In this document: positions 7,768 through 15,222 of the stretch, piece after piece | How positions within the stretch are numbered: the stretch's first letter is position 1 | How the letters are laid out: the number at the start of each line of letters is the position of its first letter | Assembly: GCA_022572335.1 (NCBI GenBank) | Contig: JACZWD010000006.1 | Span: forward strand, 1-23,315 | DNA from: Pseudomonadota bacterium | GTDB taxonomy: Bacteria > Pseudomonadota > Alphaproteobacteria > Rhodospirillales > 2-02-FULL-58-16 | Length of the DNA stretch: 23,315 nucleotides | Reading direction: 5' to 3' | The notes under the pieces: generated by a model | Database searches by the model: none | What the model saw: the letters and a program-made list of their open reading frames with translations, nothing else | What the model was told of the DNA's origin: nothing | Program-made: the position numbers and the translations under genes

Positions 7768-8490
7768 CTAACCGAAATAGGCCTCATGGACCTCCTTCGT
7801 CCGGCCCAGCACCTCGGGCGTGCCGTGGGCGACCACGCGCCCCTTGGAGAGCACATAGCCGTAATCGGCGATGGCAAGGGTCTGGCGGACGTTCTGTTCG
7901 ACAAGGAACACGGTAACGCCCTGTTCGTTGATGCGCCGGATGGTGTTGAAGTTCTCCTTGACCAGGATCGGCGACAGCCCGAGCGACGGCTCGTCCAGTA
8001 AAAGAAGCTTGGGCGCGCCCATCAGGCCGCGGCCTATGGAGACCATGGCCTGCTCGCCGCCGGACAGGGTGCCGGCGACCTGTTCCTTGCGTTCCTTGAG
8101 CTGGGGGAAGGTCTCGTACACGTGGTCGAGACGCTTGCGCACGACGTCGGCCGAGGGTTCCTGATACCCGCCCAGGCGCAGGTTTTCCTCCACGGTCAGC
8201 TTGGGGAACACCTTCCGGCCCTCGGGGATGCAGGCAATTCCGGTGGCGATGATCTTGTGGGTGGGGAGGCCCGTGAGCTCGGTGCCGTTGAAGACGATGC
8301 GGCCCCGGTTGGGCGGCGTCAGCCCAAGGATGGAGCGAATGAGCGTCGACTTGCCGGAACCGTTGGAGCCCAGGAGACAGGTGATCTTGCCCGGCTCGCC
8401 CCTGAGCGAGACGTTATCGAGGACGTCGGCCTTGTCGTAGGCGGTGTACACGCCCTCGACGATCAATGCGTTCTCGTCGCCGCCGCTCAT
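7768..8490 (-). CDS. livF: Branched-chain-type amino acid ABC transporter, ATPase LivF
   Basis: This 240-residue cytoplasmic ATPase is one of two that power the LIV-type importer. Walker A is GSNGSGKS (41-48), the signature is LSGGEQ (142-147), Walker B is LLLLDEP (162-168), and the GLSP segment typical of LivF follows. All key motifs are intact. It overlaps livG by 4 bases (ATGA), which indicates translational coupling. Together with LivG it should form the asymmetric nucleotide-binding pair under LivH and LivM. Confidence 0.95.
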   Translation of the reverse strand: MSGGDENALIVEGVYTAYDKADVLDNVSLRGEPGKITCLLGSNGSGKSTLIRSILGLTPPNRGRIVFNGTELTGLPTHKIIATGIACIPEGRKVFPKLTVEENLRLGGYQEPSADVVRKRLDHVYETFPQLKERKEQVAGTLSGGEQAMVSIGRGLMGAPKLLLLDEPSLGLSPILVKENFNTIRRINEQGVTVFLVEQNVRQTLAIADYGYVLSKGRVVAHGTPEVLGRTKEVHEAYFG

Positions 8491-9272
8491 TGGATCCCCA
8501 GATAGGCTTCCTGCACCAGCCTGTCCTCCGCTACTTCCCGATAAGGGCCCTCGCAGATCTTCTGGCCGAAGTTGAGGACCACGCAGGTATCGGTGATGCG
8601 CTCGATGACGCCCATTTCATGCTCGATGATGATGATCGTCAAATCCTCCAGACGCCCCTTGATCTCGAGAATGTCGTCCATCAGCGCCTTCGTCTCGTCG
8701 TGGGTCATGCCGGCCGACGGCTCGTCGAGCAAAAGAAGCTTGGGGCGGCTGATCAGGGCGCGGCAGATCTCGATGCGCCGGCGGTCGATCATCGGAAACG
8801 TGCCGACCGCCTCGAACATGCGGTTGCCCAGGGGCGGGTCGAACACCTTCACCAGGTCCCGGGCGCGTTCGAAATTCTCCTCGAACTGCCGCTTGAAGTC
8901 CTTGCGCGCGACCAGGTTGAACCACAGGCCCTGGTCCAGCCGCATGTGATTGCCGACCATGACGTTGTCGAAAACGGACAACGACAACGACAGGCGCGAA
9001 CGCTGGAAGGTACGGGCGATCCCGGCCCGGTAGACGGCCTGCGGCGAGAAATTCGTGATGTCCTTGCCGTCGAATTCGACGACGCCGCCGCTCGTCGGAT
9101 AGATGCCGGTGACGACGTTGAAGAACGTTGTCTTGCCCGAACCGTTGGGGCCGATCAGGCCGAGGATCTCTTGCGGGCGGACCGCCATGTCCAGCGAATC
9201 CATGGCGATCAGGCCGCCGAACCGCTTGCTCAGGTCGCGGGAAACCAGAAGGCCGTCCGCCGCGCCGGTCAT
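8487..9272 (-). CDS. livG: Branched-chain-type amino acid ABC transporter, ATPase LivG with degenerate signature motif
   Basis: This 261-residue ATPase starts at ATG 9272, overlapping the livM stop by 4 bases; an open frame continues upstream but is only out-of-frame livM. Walker A is GPNGSGKT (41-48), Walker B LLLLDEP (179-185) and the switch His is His218. Where LivG proteins normally have a PYGxQRRLEI-type signature, this one reads FPMIDRRRIEI (about 159-169), so the signature Gly is missing while the following Arg-rich helix is kept. Because LivF has a perfect LSGGEQ, one of the two ATP sites should be non-canonical. It should still function as a LivG, with asymmetric hydrolysis; that part is inference. 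Confidence 0.93.
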   Translation of the reverse strand: MTGAADGLLVSRDLSKRFGGLIAMDSLDMAVRPQEILGLIGPNGSGKTTFFNVVTGIYPTSGGVVEFDGKDITNFSPQAVYRAGIARTFQRSRLSLSLSVFDNVMVGNHMRLDQGLWFNLVARKDFKRQFEENFERARDLVKVFDPPLGNRMFEAVGTFPMIDRRRIEICRALISRPKLLLLDEPSAGMTHDETKALMDDILEIKGRLEDLTIIIIEHEMGVIERITDTCVVLNFGQKICEGPYREVAEDRLVQEAYLGIQ

Positions 9273-10435
9273 TTGGGTCGCCACCCCGGCAGGTAGGTCC
9301 TGAGCGGCCGCGGCAAAAGGCCCTCGGGGCGGAACAGCAGGATCAGGATGACCATGGCGCCGAAAAGCAGGAACCGGTACTCCTGGATGACCTGCAGCTT
9401 CTCCGGCAGGATGATGAGAATCGTCGTCGCCACCACCAGTCCCCACGGATTTCCGATCCCGCCGAGCAGGATGATGGACACCAGGATCAACGAATCGCCG
9501 AAGGTGAAATTGGTCGGCGCGATGAAGCCAAGCATCATGGCGTAAAGGGCGCCGGCCACGCCGGTGAGGAAATTGCCCAGGGTAAACGCGGTGATCTTCC
9601 AACGCGTAATGTTGAGGCCGAAGCACGCCGCCGCCGTTTCGTCGAGGCGAAGGGCGTCCAGATTGAGGCCGACCCACGAGCGTTCCAGCCGCCTGACGAA
9701 GGTGAAGGCGAGGGCGAGCACGATCAGCCCGACCACGATGTAGTTCACATAGAAGGCGATCTCGAAATCCTCGCCGATCTCGATGTCGTCGTTGAACTCC
9801 CAGCCGAGCACGTTCATGCCGTCGACGGGCAGGCCCTGGGGACCGCCCAGGGTGTCGTTGACCTCGAGGAAGATCTTGAACAGAAGGGCGAAGGCGATGG
9901 TCACCACGGCGGAGTAGTGGCTTCGGGTGCGCAGCACGGGCAGGATCAGGAGCGAGCCGATGACCGCCGCCATGACGCCGCCGGCGACGAGGATGAGAAG
10001 ATGGGGCATAGCGGTGTTTTTGGTCAGCACCGCGGCCGTGTAACAGCCGACGCCGAAGAACGCCGCGCCGGCGAAATTGAGCACGCCGGCGTACCCGAAC
10101 TGGAGGTTCAGCCCCAGACACGCGATGACATAGATGATCACCGTCGCCATCAGCAGGAGGATGAAATGGTCCTCGTAGAAAAACCCGGTCACCGCCAGGA
10201 CGGCCAGGATGATGACCAGGTTCATGGCGTTTTCCCGTTCGGCGAAGCTGCGCCCGATGCGGGCCATGCCGCCGAACCGGGCGGCCGCAAGAACCGCGAT
10301 CACGCCGGCCACCAGGAGCCCGGCGATGGCGGCCTGGGATTCCACGGCGAGCAACAGGATCACGTAGACCGTCACCGCCACGGCGCTGCCGATGCCGGGC
10401 AGCAGGACGGCGAACATGGCGCGCGCCCTGCTCAT
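9269..10435 (-). CDS. livM: Branched-chain-type amino acid ABC transporter, permease LivM
   Basis: This 388-residue inner-membrane permease has about ten hydrophobic segments. The LivM core is recognisable from CLGLNLQFGYAGVLNFA (about residues 105-121) through a GIGNPWGLVVATTILIILPE segment near the C-terminus. The N-terminal roughly 90 residues contain extra hydrophobic stretches, as in many long LivM proteins. It starts 4 bases after the livH stop and overlaps livG by 4 bases. It pairs with LivH to form the translocation pore. Confidence 0.94.
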   Translation of the reverse strand: MSRARAMFAVLLPGIGSAVAVTVYVILLLAVESQAAIAGLLVAGVIAVLAAARFGGMARIGRSFAERENAMNLVIILAVLAVTGFFYEDHFILLLMATVIIYVIACLGLNLQFGYAGVLNFAGAAFFGVGCYTAAVLTKNTAMPHLLILVAGGVMAAVIGSLLILPVLRTRSHYSAVVTIAFALLFKIFLEVNDTLGGPQGLPVDGMNVLGWEFNDDIEIGEDFEIAFYVNYIVVGLIVLALAFTFVRRLERSWVGLNLDALRLDETAAACFGLNITRWKITAFTLGNFLTGVAGALYAMMLGFIAPTNFTFGDSLILVSIILLGGIGNPWGLVVATTILIILPEKLQVIQEYRFLLFGAMVILILLFRPEGLLPRPLRTYLPGWRPK

Positions 10436-10439
10436 CGCG

Positions 10440-11360
10440 CTACACGCGCTCGCTGATCTTTTCGCTGATCAGGCCCGTCGGCCGCCAGGCCATGATGAGA
10501 ATGATGACGCCGAAGGCGAACACGTCCTTGTAGGCGCTGGCAAAGGGCATGGCGAGGACGCCGATGGTTTGCAGGGCGGCAAACAGGAAGCCGCCGATGA
10601 TGGCGCCGTAAATGTTGCCCAGGCCGCCGACGATGGCCGAGGAGAAGCCGATGACGCCGAGCAAAAGGCCCATGGCGAAATTGATCTCGCTGTAATACAG
10701 GCCGTGAAGGATGCCGGCGAAGGCGGCAAGCCCGGAGCCGATGGCAAAGGTCACGAGGACGATAAGGGTGAAGTTGATGCCCATGGTCTTGGCCGTTTCC
10801 TCGTCCTGGGCAACGGCGCGAATGGCGAGACCCAGCTTGGTCTTGTTGATCACCAGATGAATGCCGACGATGACCGCCAGCCCGGCCAGCAGCAGCATCA
10901 CGCTGTCGACCCTGAGGGTGAAATTGCCGAAGGAATACGCCGTGGTGGGCAGCAGGGGCGGGAAGCGCTGGGGATTGGCCCCGAGCGGGTAAAAGAGCCG
11001 GACGGCCTCGCGCAGCACGGTCCCCAGCATCAGGGTCAGCAGCAGGGTGTTCAGGGCCGGCGCCGCCTTCAGCGGCAGCACCAGGTAGCGGGCGATGACC
11101 GCGCCAAGCCCGGCCATGCAGGTGGTCGCCACCAGCAGCACGATCACCACCTGCGCCGGGGCCCAGGAGACGCCGATCGCGCTCAGCCCCAGGTAGGTGG
11201 CGAGGCCGGTGAACGCGCCCACCGTCAGCACGTCGCCGTGGGAGAAATTGATGACGTTCAGCACCCCGAAAAACAGGGTGAAGCCGACGGCGACGAGGGC
11301 GTACATCATGCCCAGCATCAAGCCGTTCATGACGTACTGGGCAAACAGCCCGACATCCAT
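10440..11360 (-). CDS. livH: Branched-chain-type amino acid ABC transporter, permease LivH
   Basis: This 306-residue permease begins with the family's NGLMLGMMYALVAVGFTLFF segment and contains GVLNVINFSHGD, both hallmarks of LivH. It has about eight hydrophobic helices. The ATG at 11360 has only a weak ribosome site. The gene follows livK after a 94-base spacer with a long GC-rich hairpin, so it may be expressed at a lower level than livK, as is usual for a permease relative to its receptor. Confidence 0.95.
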   Translation of the reverse strand: MDVGLFAQYVMNGLMLGMMYALVAVGFTLFFGVLNVINFSHGDVLTVGAFTGLATYLGLSAIGVSWAPAQVVIVLLVATTCMAGLGAVIARYLVLPLKAAPALNTLLLTLMLGTVLREAVRLFYPLGANPQRFPPLLPTTAYSFGNFTLRVDSVMLLLAGLAVIVGIHLVINKTKLGLAIRAVAQDEETAKTMGINFTLIVLVTFAIGSGLAAFAGILHGLYYSEINFAMGLLLGVIGFSSAIVGGLGNIYGAIIGGFLFAALQTIGVLAMPFASAYKDVFAFGVIILIMAWRPTGLISEKISERV

Positions 11361-11408
11361 GGGATGAGCCTTGTGGTCCGGAATTCGATAAAGGACGCCG
11401 CGGGCGGA

Positions 11409-11438
11409 CGGGCGGCCGGGCCAACGCCCGGCCGCCCG
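11409..11438 (-). terminator. Long GC-rich hairpin between livK and livH
   Basis: GGGCGGCCGGGC (11410-11421) pairs perfectly with GCCCGGCCGCCC (11426-11437) across a 4-base loop, and one more base pair flanks it. It lies 17 bases after the livK stop. No T-run follows on the transcribed strand, so it is more likely a partial terminator or a 3' stabiliser for the livK message than a full stop. It matches in position the dctP-dctQ hairpin at 2473-2498. Confidence 0.78.
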
Positions 11439-11454
11439 GAATCTGCCTCGGGTC

Positions 11455-12633
11455 TTACCGGCCTTTCAGCTTACGCAAACCCTTGGCGTACTCGCTGTCC
11501 TCCCAGACCGTCCATTTGCCGTCCTGGGCCACGTACTTGGTGATCACCGCGATGGTGTTCTGGCCGTGGTCGTCGAAGTCGACCTTGCCGGTGATCGAGT
11601 CCGCCGCGTTGGCGCCCCTGACGTTGTTCAGGGCGTCGCGGACCTTCTTGCGGTCGGGCCCCACCGCCTCGATGGTGTCCAGGATCAGGCTCATGGCGGT
11701 GAAAGCGAAGGCGCCGTACGCCTCGGGAGGATCCGAATACCCCTGCTTGTTGTACTGCTCGAGGAAGAACTTGCCGCCCGGCAGTTTTTCCGTCGGCGCC
11801 CCTTCGCGGAAGGCCAACACGCCTTCGGCCAGGGGACCGGAGCCCTTGAGGAAGGTATCCGAGACGATCCCCGAGGTGCCCTCCAACAGGGCCTTGAGGC
11901 CCAGCTTGTCCATCTGCGCGAGGATGCGCACGCCGATGGGCGTCAGGCCGCCGAAATAGATCACCTCCGGATTGAGGGACTTGATCTTGGTAAGCTCGGC
12001 CGAGAAGTCCTGCTGGTCCGACGTGACGCCGAAGGTGCCCAGGATCTTGCCGCCGTTTTCGATCAGGAACTTGCTGAAATATTTATTGTGGCCTTTGCCG
12101 TAGTCGGTGGTGTCGTGGATGATGGCCCAGGTCTTGTACCCCAGCCCGGTCATGAACTTGGCGGCCGTTTCGTTCTGGTTGATCATGGTGCCGTTGACGC
12201 GGTGCACTTCCTTGTAATCGTTGCCGTACGTGATGTCGGGAAGTACCGCGCCCCAGACGATGATCGGCAGGCCGAACTTGTGATAGACGGCGACCGTGGT
12301 GATGGCCACCGCCGAGCAGTAATGGGTGGCGGCGGCGATGACGTCCTTGTTGGCGCCCAGTTTCGTCGCCGCCAGGACGCCGATGTTGGGCTTGCATTCG
12401 TCATCGAGCACGATGAGCTCGTATTCGTACTTGGCCTTGGGGTCGGCGTTGCGCAGGCGCACCGCCAGGTCGGCGGAATTGCGGCCGCCGATGCCGTTCG
12501 ACGACGTGCCCCCGGTCAGCGGTCCGATGAAGCCGACCTTGACCTTCGGCTTGGCGTCGACCGCGACGGACGCCAGGCCCAACGCCAGCGCCGCCGCGAA
12601 GACGGGCACATGGCGAAACCGTAGTGCTGTCAT
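11455..12633 (-). CDS. livK: Branched-chain-type amino acid ABC transporter, periplasmic binding protein
   Basis: This 392-residue solute receptor of the Leu/Ile/Val-binding family starts at ATG 12633, which has a GGGAGG ribosome site; the longer open frame upstream lacks support. Residues 1-27 form a Sec signal peptide ending near VAVDA. The mature start KVKVGFIGPLTGG and the LDDECKPNIGV and HYCSAVAI segments are the usual ligand-binding lobe landmarks. The ligand is not readable: relatives bind branched-chain amino acids, amides, urea or aromatic acids. It is first in the operon livK-H-M-G-F-M20-msrB, and a promoter-like sequence lies about 100 bases upstream. Confidence 0.93.
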   Translation of the reverse strand: MTALRFRHVPVFAAALALGLASVAVDAKPKVKVGFIGPLTGGTSSNGIGGRNSADLAVRLRNADPKAKYEYELIVLDDECKPNIGVLAATKLGANKDVIAAATHYCSAVAITTVAVYHKFGLPIIVWGAVLPDITYGNDYKEVHRVNGTMINQNETAAKFMTGLGYKTWAIIHDTTDYGKGHNKYFSKFLIENGGKILGTFGVTSDQQDFSAELTKIKSLNPEVIYFGGLTPIGVRILAQMDKLGLKALLEGTSGIVSDTFLKGSGPLAEGVLAFREGAPTEKLPGGKFFLEQYNKQGYSDPPEAYGAFAFTAMSLILDTIEAVGPDRKKVRDALNNVRGANAADSITGKVDFDDHGQNTIAVITKYVAQDGKWTVWEDSEYAKGLRKLKGR

Positions 12634-12734
12634 GGTGATATCCCTCCCATGGTGCGCCCCCGCGCGCGAAGCGGGGAACGGATGCGTTTTCGCCGCTTTT
12701 CCTAGGTCTGGCGGCGTTTCCTCGACGTCGGCAG

Positions 12735-12763
12735 ATGCTAGGCAGTCCGCCCGGGCTTTGCAA
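12735..12763 (-). promoter_or_regulatory. Candidate promoter of the liv operon
   Basis: On the minus strand, TTGCAA (12758-12763) and TAGCAT (12735-12740) are separated by exactly 17 bases, a good sigma-70-type arrangement. It lies about 100 bases upstream of the livK start. The rest of 12634-12978 shows no gene that I can support. Confidence 0.5.
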
Positions 12764-12978
12764 GGGCGTCCCCGGCCTCTCCATCCCACCGGCCTGGCGG
12801 CCGCCGGGTGCGGGCGTCCCCGGCGACGATGTGTTCTTAGGCGGGCTTCCGGTATTTCCGGGCTCTGCCTTTTACCGTGTAAGGATAAAGAAGGGGTTGC
12901 CGCAGAACTGCTTGATTGCCCGGGAACAACCTTATTCCGCGCAAATTTATGGCGGCCGGGCCACAGCCCGGGCCTAAT

Positions 12979-13164
12979 ACCAAGGAGGTAGAGCACTGGT
13001 CGCTGACCACGCTACGGGAGAAGCTGGTCAAGATCGGCGCCAAAGTTGTCCGCCATGGCCGGTACGTCACGTTCCAATTGGCCGAGGTTGCCGTGCCGAA
13101 GGAACTGTTCCGGAAAATCCTGAGCCTGATCGATGATCTACGGCGAAGACCCGCTCCGGCGTAG
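12979..13164 (+). pseudogene. C-terminal relic of an IS1380/IS4-type DDE transposase
   Basis: An open frame from 12916 encodes 82 residues. The part from about residue 22 matches the extreme C-terminus of DDE transposases: VEHWSLTTLREKLVKIGAK, VVRHGRYVTFQLAEVAVPKE and a Pro-rich tail after LIDDLRR. Only about 60 residues of a protein of roughly 400-450 remain, and no catalytic acidic residues are present, so it is inactive. The sequence before it (12916-12978) does not look like transposase, which places the deletion junction near 12979. DNA after the stop (13165 to about 13360) may be the 3' end of the same insertion sequence. Confidence 0.75.
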
Positions 13165-13355
13165 GCCGGGAAAATCGACGGCTAGGTGAAAACGACAGGA
13201 GGGGTGTGTCTGGATGACGGAAAATATGGGCAAATGGCCTTCCGGACACAGGAAAACCGAAAAATCAGGCCATCGGTTGGCTGCGGAGAAAACTCTGTTC
13301 CCTCGACGGTGGTACGGGGGGTATGATCTCCGCAAACCTGGAGGTCATCTGGGAA

Positions 13356-13970
13356 ATGCAGGTCATGGACGCTGAACAAAAAGCCGCTGAACAAAAAGCC
13401 GCTCAACAAAAAAAACGACATCGCTACTTCTACAACTTCACATCAGGCCTTCTATATCCGGCGGCCTTGGGTGCCGGTCTTGCATGGATAGCCCAAAGCT
13501 TTCCAGCTATGTTTTGGAACAAGGAAGGTTGGCTGGTAATTGTGTTTGCGATTTGGTTCATCACCGCTTACGCAAGCTGGTTCGTGCGATTGATCGAGAA
13601 ACACAGAGAAAAAAACGGTGATGAATACGGAGGCGGATATCTTACATCGGACATTGTCGATGTTTTGATCGTGGTTGGCGCGTTTTTTGCGCTTGGGTTG
13701 CTTGCATCGCCTTACGACAGACCACAATACACTTTGGTATTTATTGCCGTCCTCTCGGTGCCCGTGGCCACTGGCGTTAGCTTATGGTGGCAGGGTCAAA
13801 AGAGTATAGTGCTTGAAAGGAAATGTCCTCTCATTACAACTGTTGTGGTATCCGTTATTGGTTTTGGGTTGAATTTTAGTTCAGTAGCAGAATTTTGGAT
13901 GAATGCCATTGCTGTGGCAGTGCTTTATATTTGTTTATATTTTTACTTAAATTTGACATTTAAGGAGTGA
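13356..13970 (+). CDS. Unrecognised multi-helix membrane protein in an AT-rich island
   Basis: I do not recognise this family. The frame opens at ATG 13323 (215 residues). The ATG at 13356 is preferred because GGAGG lies at 13340-13344; ATG 13365 is also possible. After a short polar, Lys/Gln-rich N-terminus with repeated AEQKA units there are about six hydrophobic segments (around residues 33-47, 57-77, 99-116, 125-145, 157-173 and 178-199), with a charged loop KHREKNGDEYGGG between helices 2 and 3. Codon use is clearly more AT-rich than that of all neighbours. It lies just after a transposase relic, which suggests horizontal arrival. There is no linked partner gene: the next gene is convergent. 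Confidence 0.65.
   Translation: MQVMDAEQKAAEQKAAQQKKRHRYFYNFTSGLLYPAALGAGLAWIAQSFPAMFWNKEGWLVIVFAIWFITAYASWFVRLIEKHREKNGDEYGGGYLTSDIVDVLIVVGAFFALGLLASPYDRPQYTLVFIAVLSVPVATGVSLWWQGQKSIVLERKCPLITTVVVSVIGFGLNFSSVAEFWMNAIAVAVLYICLYFYLNLTFKE
13371..13415 (+). repeat. 15-base tandem repeat ending in an A8 run
   Basis: Two perfect copies of GCTGAACAAAAAGCC (13371-13385 and 13386-13400) are followed by a degenerate third copy that ends in eight A residues (13408-13415). The repeat is in frame and encodes AEQKA units near the start of the membrane protein. Units of 15 bases can change number without breaking the frame, whereas slippage in the A-run would break it. Confidence 0.85.
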
Positions 13971-14100
13971 GCTGCTCCCCAATCGTTGGACAGATTCAGC
14001 GGAACGCCGAAATGTTCGTTACAGTCCAAAGAAAGGTGTTCGTGGAATCCAAAATGGCTTGCCTGTAACTGATTCCTGCCATTTCTTTGCGAATCCCGTA

Positions 14101-14619
14101 TCAGACACTTCCCTCGCGGGGATTGAAGATGCGCGGTGGCAACGGGGGCCTTTTCTGCGGCGGCAATGGCGGCGGGAAGATCTCGACGTTGAGATCGCCC
14201 CATTCCTCGAAGCTTCTCCGGTAAAACGGGTTCTTAACGACGATCGTCGAATTCTGTCGTACAGCGTCGTCGACCGCGTCCTCGAGCCTTTCGGCCAGTT
14301 TCAGGTTCCACGGGATGACGTAGTAACGGGGCTCGACCGACCCGGCGAGACGCAGCCACAGATAGATCGATTCCCCTTCGTCCAGGCTGATGCCGAGCAG
14401 GACCGCCTTCTCTGCGTCGCGCTGGTACCATTCGAAGCTCATCGGCTTGGGCTTGCTCAGCATCTCGATCAACTGCATGTAGACAATGGGGATGAAGAGT
14501 GCGGTGATGGTGACCGCGAGCACCCTGACCCGGGTCGGCCGGGGGGCCCAGATGGCGATACTCGCAAGCGCCGCGGCGACTCCCGTCGCGCCGGCAAAGA
14601 CAAAGAACAGGATATCCAT
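14101..14619 (-). CDS. Two-helix membrane protein, third gene of an ExbB/ExbD-like operon
   Basis: This 172-residue protein is of unknown family. I chose ATG 14619, which overlaps the stop of the gene before it in TGATG, rather than the longer upstream frame. Two hydrophobic helices (about residues 2-25 and 31-52) are followed by a soluble domain with FEWYQRDAEKAVLLG and EPRYYVIPWNLKLAERLEDA. It ends in a Pro-rich tail (PPPLPPQKRPPLPP) that may be an extended spacer or docking segment. One-base stop-start overlap implies translational coupling to the ExbD-like protein, so it is probably a dedicated partner of the channel. The gene converges on the AT-rich island. Confidence 0.75.
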   Translation of the reverse strand: MDILFFVFAGATGVAAALASIAIWAPRPTRVRVLAVTITALFIPIVYMQLIEMLSKPKPMSFEWYQRDAEKAVLLGISLDEGESIYLWLRLAGSVEPRYYVIPWNLKLAERLEDAVDDAVRQNSTIVVKNPFYRRSFEEWGDLNVEIFPPPLPPQKRPPLPPRIFNPREGSV

Positions 14620-15218
14620 CAGTTCGTCCCCGTAATCAGCCGCCGTCGAAGGGTGCTGACGCTGCCCGGCACCAGGTCGCCGTCGGCGGTCAGGCGGAAG
14701 CGGAAGGCCGTCTCTTCCTGATTGTGCCGGGTCAGCTCGACGACCGTCTTCAGAATCTGCCGCGTGTCCTCCCACCCTTGCTTGACGCTGACGACCACAT
14801 TCACCGGCACGGCGGTATTTGGCGGCGGAGGCCCGTACATGTGCACGTTGACGATGTATTCGCCCGGAGGGATGCCGCGGCTGTAGGAGATCTCGTAGTT
14901 CTCGTCCGTGGCGTCCCCCTCCGAACCCAGATCATCCCTGAGCAGGTTGAAGGTGTGACCACCCAGGTTCCAGAAACCCACGGGCACCTCGCGCGGCGCC
15001 TGGACCCACAGGTCGACGTCCACGGGCAGGTCGGTCGGCCAATGGATTTCGACGATGACGTTGCCCGGAGCGATCTGTTCCTCGGCCTTCTTTTTCGCCG
15101 AGGTGATGTGCGGCAGCAGCATGATCACCATTGCCACGAACCCGATGAGCGCGAGGAGAATGACGTCGCGGAACACCGTTCCCCAGGTGTCCTCGTCAAG
15201 ATAGTCGAGCCCCTGCAC
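14619..15218 (-). CDS. ExbD/MotB-like single-helix protein with a periplasmic beta-type domain
   Basis: This 199-residue protein starts at GTG 15218, 4 bases after the channel gene. It has one N-terminal transmembrane helix, FRDVILLALIGFVAMVIMLL (residues 17-36). Asp18 sits exactly where ExbD, TolR and MotB carry the proton- or sodium-binding Asp (compare the IDVMLVLLIIF helix of ExbD). The region beyond the helix is not an ExbD or OmpA-like domain. From about residue 52 it looks like a beta-rich domain, with VDVDLWVQAP, GFWNLGGHTFNLLRDD and RGIPPGEYIVNVHMYG. This resembles DUF2135/YfaP-type modules (inference). The second gene of a three-gene operon, it is likely the stator partner of the channel protein. 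Confidence 0.75.
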   Translation of the reverse strand: MQGLDYLDEDTWGTVFRDVILLALIGFVAMVIMLLPHITSAKKKAEEQIAPGNVIVEIHWPTDLPVDVDLWVQAPREVPVGFWNLGGHTFNLLRDDLGSEGDATDENYEISYSRGIPPGEYIVNVHMYGPPPPNTAVPVNVVVSVKQGWEDTRQILKTVVELTRHNQEETAFRFRLTADGDLVPGSVSTLRRRLITGTN

Positions 15219-15222
15219 GGAC

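Noticed and set aside
9128..10456. Long plus-strand open frame (442 codons) opposite livG and livM
   Set aside because: It is rich in Asp, Glu, His, Gln and Arg, as expected of the reverse of hydrophobic codons, and lies over clear LivM and LivG coding sequence.
12850..12865. GGTATTTCCGGG, considered as a lone terminal repeat of the lost insertion sequence
   Set aside because: It matches the possible 3' end near 13345-13361 only loosely, and a similar string occurs at about 3888. No paired terminal repeat could be shown.
12973..13012. TAATACCAAGG followed by GGTCGCTGA near the transposase relic, similar to the end of the flanking repeat
   Set aside because: The similarity is broken by a 12-base gap, and the second part is simply the codons for WSLT of the transposase. 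I treat it as chance.
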